A DNA stretch of 12,076 bases, from contig PMZN01000020.1 of NCBI GenBank assembly GCA_003170375.1, positions 3,234 through 15,309 on the forward strand, in the 5' to 3' direction. Below the pieces are notes generated by a model. It saw nothing but the letters and a program-made list of their open reading frames with translations, did not search any database and was not told where the DNA came from. A program made the position numbers and the translations under genes. This DNA comes from Acidimicrobiaceae bacterium (GTDB lineage: Bacteria > Actinomycetota > Acidimicrobiia > Acidimicrobiales > Bog-793). Below, piece after piece: positions 6,094 to 12,076 of this stretch (positions are counted from its first letter, which is position 1; the number at the start of each line of letters is the position of its first letter).

Positions 6094-7290
6094 CTAGGCG
6101 CCGGGACGGGGCCCGGCCGCAGCGGTGACGGGCCGGTCTCGGGCTGCGAGACAACCGGCGCCTGCTTGCAAGACGAGGAGCGCGAGAAGCACCGCCAGAG
6201 GCAGGCTCCAATTGTGCGCGACGTCGTAGAGCGCACCGACCAAGGTAGGGCCGACCGCGGCGATGAGGTACCCGACGCCTTGAGCCATTCCCGAAAGCGC
6301 CATGGCCTCGTCCTGGTTGCTGGACCTGAGCACCATCACCATGAGCGCCAGACTGATCGTCGCTCCTTGACCGCAACCGAGCAGTACTGCCCAGAGCGTG
6401 TCGACGTGGCGCGGGTCGAAGAGAAGGCCCGCCAGCCCGATCCCTGCAAGCAGAACAGCTCCGAGCACCGCGACACGGACATCGCCGAGCCGGTGGGCGA
6501 TCCAGGGTGTGACGAGCGCGGAGGCGACCGCGAAGGTGTTGGTGACCGCCAGCAGCAGGCCGGCGCTCACGACCGAGACGCCCCGGTCGTGGAACACGGT
6601 CGGGAGCCACGCGAGCGTCGAGTAGAACTCCAGCGACTGCACCCCCATGAACAGCGTCACCGCCCACGCGACGGGGCTCCTCCACGGCGTCCTTGTCGGT
6701 TCGCTGAAGACCGTCGTCTCCGTTTCCGGGCGGGCGTGCGACCTCAGTGGCACGATCACCGCGATCGCCACGACGACGGGCAACGCCCAGGCCCCGGTCG
6801 CAAGGCGCCAGTCGCCGCCGAGCGCCCGGGCGAGGAGCGCCGTGGTTCCGGCCGCGAGCGCTGCTCCGGCGCTGAGCATCGCCGTGTAGAGGCCGGTCAT
6901 GAGGCTGACATGTCGGGGGAAGTCGCGCTTGACGATTCCCGGCATGAGGACGTTCGCGATCGCGACCGCCATGCCTATCAGCAGCGTGCCGATGAACAGA
7001 CCCGCATAGTTCGTCGAGCGCACGACGATGCCGGCGAGCAGCACGACGAGACAGCCGAGCAGAACCCCGCCGGTCCCTCTGCGACGTACGAGGCGAGGAG
7101 CAACAGGAGCCAGGAGGCCGAAGCAGATCAGCGGCAGAGTCGTCAGCAGCCCAGCCCCTGCGGCGGACAGCCCCGTGGAGCGCCGGATTGCGCCGAGGAC
7201 CGGTGAAAGCGCGCTCATCGAGGGCCGCAGGTTCAACGAGACGAGCAGCAGGCCGGCAGCCAGCAAGAAACGGCGCCTGCGCGTGCCCAT
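6094..7290 (-). CDS. MFS transporter, CynX/NimT (cyanate/nitroimidazole transporter-like) family
   Basis: This is an inner-membrane protein of 398 aa with about twelve hydrophobic segments and a polar central loop (about 183-205), the usual MFS 6+6 layout. Family marks are SLNLRPSMSALSPVL near the N-terminus (18-32), GMAVAIANVLMPGIVKRDFP (106-125) and LSGMAQGVGYLIAAVGP (332-348). Members include CynX and the E. coli NimT/YeaN proteins; most have no known substrate, so none is assigned here. ATG 7290 fits the family's usual N-terminus but lacks a clear ribosome site. GTG 7308 (six residues longer) is a fair alternative, and the frame stays open to GTG 7392 through an Arg/Pro-rich stretch that is unlikely to be protein. 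It converges on the aldehyde dehydrogenase with 9 bp between stops. A link to the sugar-acid pathway is possible but unsupported by the family. Confidence 0.88.
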   Translation of the reverse strand: MGTRRRRFLLAAGLLLVSLNLRPSMSALSPVLGAIRRSTGLSAAGAGLLTTLPLICFGLLAPVAPRLVRRRGTGGVLLGCLVVLLAGIVVRSTNYAGLFIGTLLIGMAVAIANVLMPGIVKRDFPRHVSLMTGLYTAMLSAGAALAAGTTALLARALGGDWRLATGAWALPVVVAIAVIVPLRSHARPETETTVFSEPTRTPWRSPVAWAVTLFMGVQSLEFYSTLAWLPTVFHDRGVSVVSAGLLLAVTNTFAVASALVTPWIAHRLGDVRVAVLGAVLLAGIGLAGLLFDPRHVDTLWAVLLGCGQGATISLALMVMVLRSSNQDEAMALSGMAQGVGYLIAAVGPTLVGALYDVAHNWSLPLAVLLALLVLQAGAGCLAARDRPVTAAAGPRPGA

Positions 7291-7386
7291 CGTCGAGGGG
7301 TCAGACACGCCTGTGCGTCTCGGCCGAGTGTGCGGAGGTCTGAGGTCTTGGGCAGGTCGCCATAGCCGGCTCACCCTAGCGAGCCC

Positions 7387-7430
7387 GGTCACTCCCGGGT
7401 GACTCGGACCCTCCGTCGCGGTTGGTCACC
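7387..7430. repeat. Cluster of GGTCAC/GTGAC half-sites upstream of the MFS gene
   Basis: Within 44 bp there are GGTCAC (7387-7392), GTGAC (7399-7403) and GGTCACC (7424-7430). The first two face each other as a 5-bp inverted repeat with a 6-bp centre. This sits in the roughly 220-bp gap between the MFS gene and the end of the propeller gene, upstream of the MFS start, where an operator would be expected. No good -10/-35 pair or poly-T terminator was seen in the rest of the gap. In GC-rich DNA such short words can recur by chance. Confidence 0.25.
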
Positions 7431-7514
7431 GCGAGGCGCCTGCGGTCAAAGGTAGACGTCGTCCGGGTCCTTGGCAGCAGCTGGCGGAGCCGGACCTGCT
7501 TGGCTGTGTGCGGG

Positions 7515-8843
7515 TCAGCTCTTGATCGCGACCCGGTGCCACGTCGCGCCCCCGTCGTTCGACTCGTACAGGCGCGTTGTCGTGGGGGCCGAGTCGCCTT
7601 CCTGGATAATGGCGTAGGCGCGAACCGGGTCGCTGAACCCCGCCCAAACGACCGTCGCGGACCTCGACACGGACAGGGCTGCCGAGTAGCTCCTGGCTCC
7701 GTTCGTCGTTCGGTCCAGTGCGGCCGGCTGAGCGTTGGAGATCTGTTGCCCGGGCCAGGTGAGCGCGACCGATGCCGAACCAGTAGCGAGTCCGACGCTG
7801 TTGGGGAACTCTCCGCTCGGTGTGGCGACCCGCCAGGTCCTACCGCCGTTGGTCGACAGCACCACTGTCGCCATCGTTCCCGTGGGGCAGGCGGCCCAGA
7901 GCGTCGGACTCCCGTCGGCGGCGGCCGTCACCCTGCCGCCGAGGGTGGGCGTACAGGGATCGGCCCGCTTGTGGAAGGTCGCTGCCTTGTCGGCAGAGTA
8001 CAAAAGGACGAGAGGCGGCTCGTTCCCGCTCAGGAGGTACAGGTTCGGGCCGTTCACCGCGAACTGCGCCCCGTAGCCGAGCGTTACGGGCGTCGACACC
8101 TTCCGCCACTTGAGCGATCCGGCCGTCGAGTGGAGGAGCTCCATCGACTGGCATTTGGCGAAGCCTGCGGGGCAGGTGAGCGCGTACGCCTCCCCATCGG
8201 CTGCCTCGAGCTCGGCCACCGGTCCCGGCGTAGCAACCCTCGCCCAGCTTGTCCCGCCGTTCGTCGTCTCCCACAGCTCCGGGTCGAAGGCGTACCCGTC
8301 GAGAGCGTTGGCGAAACGCAGCTGCGTCACCTCACTCGCGCTCACCGGCGGGCTCGGGATTCCGGCGAACTTGGAACCACCGTCGGTCGTGCGAACGATT
8401 GCGCCACAGGTCCCAGAACCGGTGAGGCATCGGGCCGTCCCGAGCATCCACCACTCCTCGAGGCTCACGGCCGTGAACGAGCCCGGCTCGAAGTCTGCCG
8501 GTATTACGCCCCCGAGCGGGCCGATTCCGGTCACGGGCGACGTCGTCGCGGTGGGACTCGTCGAGGCCGTTGAGACCAGACTCGAAGTGGTCGACTGATG
8601 ACCCGTCGTGCTGTGCGTGCGACCGGGGCCGAACAGGTGAAGTTGTGGCAGCGGCACCAGGAAGACGACGACCGCGACGAGGACGACCAATCCGGACAGT
8701 GCACTCCTGCGGCGCCGCGCGAACCTGCGCAGCTTGGTGCCCCTTTCGACCGCTTTGGTGGGGTCGAGCACGTGCGCGAGGCCAGCGGCGTTCTGTGCCG
8801 CTTCTTTGAAGAGTTGATCAAGGTCGCTCGAGCTCTCGTCCAT
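7515..8843 (-). CDS. Single-pass membrane protein with extracellular seven-motif Asp-box propeller; putative sigma-factor partner
   Basis: This 442-aa protein has four parts. Residues 1-47 are a cytoplasmic tail, acidic-polar then very basic (TKLRRFARRRRS). Residues about 48-66 form one membrane helix (LSGLVVLVAVVVFLVPLP); the basic flank predicts N-in, C-out topology. Residues 75-105 are a Ser/Thr-rich linker. The rest carries seven Asp-box-like motifs (S/T-x-D/N-G-G-x-x-W/F/Y) at about 151, 191, 238, 282, 329, 378 and 427, spaced 40-51 residues, matching a seven-bladed propeller of the sialidase/Ycf48 type. Six cysteines lie outside the membrane (139, 146, 224, 231, 297, 319). It follows the ECF sigma gene after 5 bp and uses the GGAGGTGA site inside that gene's end, so the two are co-translated. 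An anti-sigma or signal-sensing role is inferred from position; no zinc anti-sigma motif is visible. Start ATG 8843 is supported by the ribosome site; the open frame upstream overlaps the sigma gene and is not used. Confidence 0.85.
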   Translation of the reverse strand: MDESSSDLDQLFKEAAQNAAGLAHVLDPTKAVERGTKLRRFARRRRSALSGLVVLVAVVVFLVPLPQLHLFGPGRTHSTTGHQSTTSSLVSTASTSPTATTSPVTGIGPLGGVIPADFEPGSFTAVSLEEWWMLGTARCLTGSGTCGAIVRTTDGGSKFAGIPSPPVSASEVTQLRFANALDGYAFDPELWETTNGGTSWARVATPGPVAELEAADGEAYALTCPAGFAKCQSMELLHSTAGSLKWRKVSTPVTLGYGAQFAVNGPNLYLLSGNEPPLVLLYSADKAATFHKRADPCTPTLGGRVTAAADGSPTLWAACPTGTMATVVLSTNGGRTWRVATPSGEFPNSVGLATGSASVALTWPGQQISNAQPAALDRTTNGARSYSAALSVSRSATVVWAGFSDPVRAYAIIQEGDSAPTTTRLYESNDGGATWHRVAIKS

Positions 8844-8848
8844 TGCTG

Positions 8849-8856
8849 TCACCTCC
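8849..8856 (-). promoter_or_regulatory. Ribosome binding site of the propeller gene, embedded in the sigma gene stop
   Basis: On the minus strand GGAGGTGA ends in the sigma gene's TGA stop codon and lies 5 bp before the ATG at 8843. It is a near-perfect Shine-Dalgarno sequence, fixes the start of the membrane protein and ties its translation to that of the sigma factor. Confidence 0.85.
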
Positions 8857-9352
8857 GGGTCACTAGACGGGCTTCGGATTCGATCTGGGATGCGAGCGCG
8901 GTTCGAGCGCGGTGGATCCAGGAGCGCACCGTGCCGGCGGGCGCCTTCATCTCGTGGGCAACGTCGTCGACGTTGAGATCGAACACGACGTGCAGGACGA
9001 AAGCGCGTCGTTGATTCGCGGGCAGCCGTGCCACGAGACGGCCGAGATCGAGATCGTGTGCGTCGACTGGTTCGTACGCCTCGGTCCTGGACGGAGCGCG
9101 TGCACTTTCGAGAGCGAGGCGTCGCCAACGGCTGACCGCCAGGTTGTGGAGCACGCGGCGGTTCCATGCGTCACGGTTGGCGTGCCCGGAGACAACGTCC
9201 CAGTGCTGCCACGCACGGGCGTAGGTCTCCTGAGTCAGGTCGATAGCCTCGTCCACGTTGCCGACGTAGAGAAATGCCGCACCGATGAGGGCCTTTTGTG
9301 ACGCGAGGTACCACCGCTCGAACTCCGCTTGGTCAGCACCCTCGACCGGCAT
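8849..9352 (-). CDS. ECF-type RNA polymerase sigma factor (SigE-like)
   Basis: This 167-aa protein directs RNA polymerase to its own promoter set. Sigma region 2 covers about 10-80, with the core-binding and -10 reading part in [18 protein letters not shown] (34-51) followed by [15 protein letters not shown] (64-78). A polar linker (82-100) leads to region 4 at about 103-158, with [20 protein letters not shown] and the helix-turn-helix ending [14 protein letters not shown], which reads the -35 element. There is no region 1.1 or 3, as in all ECF factors, and no extra C-terminal domain. ATG 9352 is preceded by GGGAGGT at about 5 bp. The next gene encodes a membrane protein with an outer propeller, so activity is probably gated by an envelope signal, although the partner is not a standard anti-sigma factor. 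Confidence 0.93.
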   Translation of the reverse strand: MPVEGADQAEFERWYLASQKALIGAAFLYVGNVDEAIDLTQETYARAWQHWDVVSGHANRDAWNRRVLHNLAVSRWRRLALESARAPSRTEAYEPVDAHDLDLGRLVARLPANQRRAFVLHVVFDLNVDDVAHEMKAPAGTVRSWIHRARTALASQIESEARLVTRR

Positions 9353-9384
9353 GAGACCTCCCTGTCAATTACAACGCTTCAGCC

Positions 9385-9410
9385 GACGATCGCGCTGCAC
9401 CCCGCGTTGC
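9385..9410 (-). promoter_or_regulatory. Candidate ECF-type promoter of the sigma gene (autoregulation)
   Basis: On the minus strand GCAAC (9410 to 9406) is followed after 17 bp by CGTC (9388 to 9385), about 32 bp before the sigma start codon. ECF promoters often have a G-A-A-C-like -35 and a CGTC/CGTT-like -10 at this spacing, and ECF genes often transcribe themselves. The -35 has one mismatch to the usual GGAAC. The surrounding 167-bp gap holds no clear terminator for the ABC operon upstream. Confidence 0.35.
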
Positions 9411-9519
9411 CGAGTCTCGGCTGGCAGGAACGGATCGGGCGGGAAGTTCGGTCAGCCGGTCGCCGGCGCGCGCGACGGGGTCCGCTACGTGCGGTCGAGG
9501 CGCTGGCCCGCCTTCAGTG

Positions 9520-10287
9520 TCAGAGCACCTTGGAAAGGAAGGCCTTGGTTCGTTCGTGCTGTGGATTGGCTAGGACCTCTCGCGGCACCCCTGACTCGAC
9601 GACGACGCCCTCGTCCATGAACACGAGCGTGTCGCCGACCTCGCGGGCGAAGCCGATCTCGTGGGTGACGACTATCATCGTCATCCCATCCTCGGCAAGT
9701 GCGCGTATCACGTCGAGGACCTCCCCCACGAGCTCGGGGTCGAGCGCGCTCGTGGGCTCGTCGAAGAGCATGAGCTTCGGCTGCATCGCGAGCGCCCGGG
9801 CGATCGCGACCCGCTGCTGCTGGCCGCCGGAGAGCTGATTGGGGTAGGCGTCGACCTTGTTCGACAGCCCGACCCGATCGAGGAGGGCCCGGGCACGCGT
9901 CGTGACGACCGCCCGGGGTTCCTTCTTCACGAGCACCGGTGCTTCGACGACGTTCTCGAGCGCGGTCATATGGGGGAATAGGTTGAAGCGCTGGAAGACC
10001 ATGCCGATCTCGGTGCGGCGACGGCAGACTTCGCGCTCGGGAAGCTCGTGGAGGCGACCGCCGCGCTCCTCGTAGCCGACGAGCGACCCGTCGACATACA
10101 GCCGACCGGAGTTGATCTTCTCTAGGTGGTTGACGCAGCGCAGGAACGTCGACTTGCCCGAGCCGGACGGCCCCAGCAGGCACATCACCTCGCGGGGCGC
10201 GACCTCGAGGGTGATCCCCCTCAGCACCTCGAGCAGGCCGTAGCGCTTGTGCACCGCCTCGGCGCGGACCATCGGAGCCGACAACAC
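9520..10287 (-). CDS. ABC transporter ATPase, polar amino acid uptake (GlnQ/HisP type)
   Basis: This 255-aa cytoplasmic ATPase energises the importer. It has Walker [10 protein letters not shown] (39-47), Q-loop Q99 ([13 protein letters not shown]), signature LSGGQQQR (152-159), Walker B LMLFDEP (172-178) and switch histidine H209 (VVTHE). [13 protein letters not shown] and the short C-terminus with [11 protein letters not shown] are typical of the GlnQ/HisP group. Residues about 66-92 ([20 protein letters not shown]) are the variable insertion seen in that group. GTG 10287 directly abuts the permease TAA stop and is preceded by GGGGGAA at 6 bp. ATG 10272 is a weaker alternative without a ribosome site. 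The gene is the last in its operon. The exact amino acid cannot be read from the ATPase. Confidence 0.95.
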   Translation of the reverse strand: MLSAPMVRAEAVHKRYGLLEVLRGITLEVAPREVMCLLGPSGSGKSTFLRCVNHLEKINSGRLYVDGSLVGYEERGGRLHELPEREVCRRRTEIGMVFQRFNLFPHMTALENVVEAPVLVKKEPRAVVTTRARALLDRVGLSNKVDAYPNQLSGGQQQRVAIARALAMQPKLMLFDEPTSALDPELVGEVLDVIRALAEDGMTMIVVTHEIGFAREVGDTLVFMDEGVVVESGVPREVLANPQHERTKAFLSKVL

Positions 10288-11235
10288 TTACTGTTCCCCC
10301 AGTGCGCTCGTCGAGAACGGGACGCGCCGTAGCGTCGTGAGGTTGCGCCGGAGCCGCTGGATCGGAGTGAGTGGGAGCGCGAAGGAGCTTCCGCGGGCGT
10401 AATAGCGCTCGACGTAGTACTGCCCGATCGTGAGCACTGTGGTCATGAGCAGGTACCAGAAGCTCGCCATGATGAGGAGCGGGATCGGCTCGTAGGTCGT
10501 GGCGATGATGTTCTGTGTCTTGTACAAGAGCTCGGGGTAGGTGACCACGACCGCGAGTGACGAGGTCTTGAGCATGGAGATCGTCTCATTGCCCGTCGGC
10601 GGGACGATGATGCGCATGGCCTGGGGGAGCACGATCCGTCGCATCAACTGAGCGCGGCGCATGCCGAGCGACTGCGCCGCCTCGAATTGCCCGTGGTCGA
10701 CCGAGAGGATCCCGGCTCGTACGATCTCGGCGTAGTAAGCGCCTTCGTTGAGCCCGAGCCCGAGAATGGCAGCCACGAGCGGGCTCACGAGGGTATTGGC
10801 GCTCATGTGCACGAACTGCGGCCCGAATGGTATGCCGAGGCTGACCGTTGGCTGGAGGTAGGAGATGAAGTACCAGAAGAGAAGCTGGACGTAGACCGGC
10901 GTGCCCCGGAAGAACCAGATGTAGAGCCATGCCGCCCCCGACAAGATGGGGTTGGGCGAGAGCCGCATCACGGCAAAGCCCACGCCGAGGATGACGCCGA
11001 CCGCCATGGCGATGAACGTGAGCTCGAGGGTCTTCTCGACCCCCTGCACTATCGGCGGGGACAAGAAGTAGCTATCGACGATCCCCCAGCCGAAGTGGCG
11101 ATTCGTGACCGTGTCGTGGACGAGCATCGCCGCCAGCACGAGCAGGACGGCCGTGGCCGCCCACCGCCCTGGATGGCGCAGGGGCACCGCCCGGATCTCT
11201 TCAAGACGGTGCCCCTCAGCGCTGTCGATTGTCAC
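10288..11235 (-). CDS. ABC transporter permease, polar amino acid uptake (HisM/GlnP type)
   Basis: This 315-aa inner-membrane subunit is longer than the family's usual 220-250 residues because of an N-terminal extension (1-60) with an extra hydrophobic segment (about 25-40) and a polar C-terminal tail (about 280-315). The core holds ELTFIAMAVGVILGVGFAVM, WLYIWFFRGTPVYVQLLFWY (103-122) and the cytoplasmic EAA loop with FEAAQSLGMRR (184-194), which docks on the ATPase, then VLPQAMRIIVPPTGNETISM. The start is GTG 11235, with GGAGG 7 bp upstream. The gap to the binding-protein gene is 33 bp, and the stop touches the ATPase start, so the three genes form one operon. Such longer permeases often act as a single homodimer-forming type, in keeping with only one permease gene here. 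Confidence 0.94.
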   Translation of the reverse strand: MTIDSAEGHRLEEIRAVPLRHPGRWAATAVLLVLAAMLVHDTVTNRHFGWGIVDSYFLSPPIVQGVEKTLELTFIAMAVGVILGVGFAVMRLSPNPILSGAAWLYIWFFRGTPVYVQLLFWYFISYLQPTVSLGIPFGPQFVHMSANTLVSPLVAAILGLGLNEGAYYAEIVRAGILSVDHGQFEAAQSLGMRRAQLMRRIVLPQAMRIIVPPTGNETISMLKTSSLAVVVTYPELLYKTQNIIATTYEPIPLLIMASFWYLLMTTVLTIGQYYVERYYARGSSFALPLTPIQRLRRNLTTLRRVPFSTSALGEQ

Positions 11236-11268
11236 CGGCTCGCCTCCGGCCGGGGGCCGCCGGTTCGC

Positions 11269-12076
11269 CTAAAGGATTGCCGGGTTGGTGATGGCGCCCG
11301 CCTGCACCCCCCACTTGTCGAGGATCTTCGCATAGATGCCGTCTTTCATAAGGACCTTGACCGCAGCCAGGGTCGCCGTGTCGAGCTTCGAGGACTTCGC
11401 GAAAGCGAAGCCGTAGGGCGCGACCCCAAAAGCCGGGCCGTCAAGCTTGAACTGGCCCTTCGACTGGGAGACGATGTAGCCGGCGACCTGGGAGTCGGCG
11501 AAACCGATCTGGGCGCGACCGCTCGAGACGGCGAGGTTGGCCTCGCTCTGGTTCGAGAAGGACAGCACGGTGTCGGGCGCCTTGTGGGCCTTCTTGCACA
11601 TGCTGGCTGCGCTCTGAGCGTCGGCCTGCTCGGTCGTGCCGACCTCGACGGAGACCGTGCGGCCGCACAGGCTCATGAGCCCGTTCAGCTTGAGCGAGCT
11701 CGACGATTCCACGTAGTAACCCTCGCCGGCCTTGAAGTACGTCACGAAGTTGACCTGCTTCTCGCGCTTTGGCGTCACCGTGAACGACGAGTTGCCGACG
11801 TCGTACTTGGCCGATTGCAGACCAACGATGATCGCGTCGAAGGTCACGTTGACATCGACCCACTTGACTCCCATGACGGCTCCGAGCGCAGCGCTGAAGT
11901 CCGCGTCCATGCCGACGATGGTGGTGCCGTTGGCCGCGACGAGCTCGTCGGGCGGGTAGGTGGCGTCCATCGCGGACGACACCGATCCCTTCGCTCTGAT
12001 GCTCGCCGGCACCAGGGCCGCGACAGCCGGGTCCTTCGGCGGAGTCGGGATCGCGGTGGCCAGGCGGTGAGCAGCC
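11269..12076 (-). CDS. Polar amino acid ABC transporter substrate-binding protein, 5' end outside window
   Basis: The visible 268 codons run open to the right edge, beginning LATAIPTPPKDPAVAALVPA. A GTG at 12012 is in frame but is internal, since family members have this same pre-domain segment after their signal peptide. The protein is thus the C-terminal part of a secreted or lipid-anchored binding protein of the HisJ/GlnH fold (SBP family 3). Marks are TIVGMDADFSAALGAVMG, the strand-loop YDVGNSSFTVTPKREKQVNF with the arginine that normally holds the amino acid carboxylate, and IGFADSQVAGYIV with the aspartate near the amino group. Two cysteines (LCGRTV and MCKKAH) may pair. The signal peptide lies outside the window. 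The gene is first in the importer operon. The substrate is an amino acid, but which one is not clear. Confidence 0.93.
   Translation of the reverse strand, partial: AAHRLATAIPTPPKDPAVAALVPASIRAKGSVSSAMDATYPPDELVAANGTTIVGMDADFSAALGAVMGVKWVDVNVTFDAIIVGLQSAKYDVGNSSFTVTPKREKQVNFVTYFKAGEGYYVESSSSLKLNGLMSLCGRTVSVEVGTTEQADAQSAASMCKKAHKAPDTVLSFSNQSEANLAVSSGRAQIGFADSQVAGYIVSQSKGQFKLDGPAFGVAPYGFAFAKSSKLDTATLAAVKVLMKDGIYAKILDKWGVQAGAITNPAIL

Noticed and set aside
6166..7206. 346-aa plus-strand open frame across the MFS gene
   Set aside because: It is extremely rich in Arg, Glu, Asp and Gln, the mirror image of a hydrophobic transporter; no family is recognisable.
7422..8573. 383-aa plus-strand open frame antisense to the propeller gene
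   Set aside because: It is Arg/Gly/Val-rich without motifs, while the opposite strand has seven regular Asp-box-like repeats.
9353..9519. Terminator for the ABC operon
   Set aside because: GC-rich dyads are present (around 9460-9480), but there is no stable stem followed by a T run on the minus strand.

Overview
The window is GC-rich DNA with strong third-position G/C bias, GTG as well as ATG starts, 4-bp start/stop overlaps and an ECF sigma factor of the SigE-like type. This suggests a high-GC actinobacterium (Actinomycetota); the genus cannot be told from the sequence. No RNA gene, insertion sequence, CRISPR array or phage gene is visible, and coding density is high. All function calls rest on recognised motifs and family resemblance, with no database search.

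Region A (1-6084) is a sugar-acid catabolic cluster. A FadR-type GntR regulator (about 389-1060) is divergent from an unrecognised gene that leaves the window at base 1. Downstream of the regulator lie a DapA/KdgD-superfamily lyase (1115-2023), an IlvD/Edd [2Fe-2S] dehydratase (2020-3741), a uronate-dehydrogenase-like SDR (3738-4508) and a 2-oxoglutarate-semialdehyde-type aldehyde dehydrogenase (4594-6084). The middle genes overlap by 4 bp. Together they outline a non-phosphorylative oxidative route: sugar or uronate -> lactone -> aldonate/aldarate -> 2-keto-3-deoxy acid -> 2-oxoglutarate semialdehyde -> 2-oxoglutarate. The dehydrogenase keeps the residues thought to hold the uronate carboxylate, which favours glucuronate/galacturonate. 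The dehydratase, however, belongs to the family normally used for pentonates and hexonates rather than the enolase-type or GarD-type aldarate dehydratases. The exact substrate is therefore open, and this is the most interesting metabolic question in the window.

Region B (6094-7290, minus) is a CynX/NimT-type major-facilitator transporter that converges on the aldehyde dehydrogenase with only 9 bp between stop codons.

Region C (7515-9352, minus) is a two-gene signalling unit. It has an ECF sigma factor followed, with coupled translation, by a single-pass membrane protein. That protein has a short basic cytoplasmic tail, a Ser/Thr-rich linker and an outer domain with seven Asp-box-like motifs, apparently a seven-bladed propeller. 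It is placed where an anti-sigma factor usually sits but has no recognisable zinc-binding anti-sigma domain.

Region D (9520-12076, minus) is a polar amino acid ABC importer in the order binding protein (cut by the right edge), permease, ATPase. It looks like an ordinary, complete uptake operon apart from the truncation.
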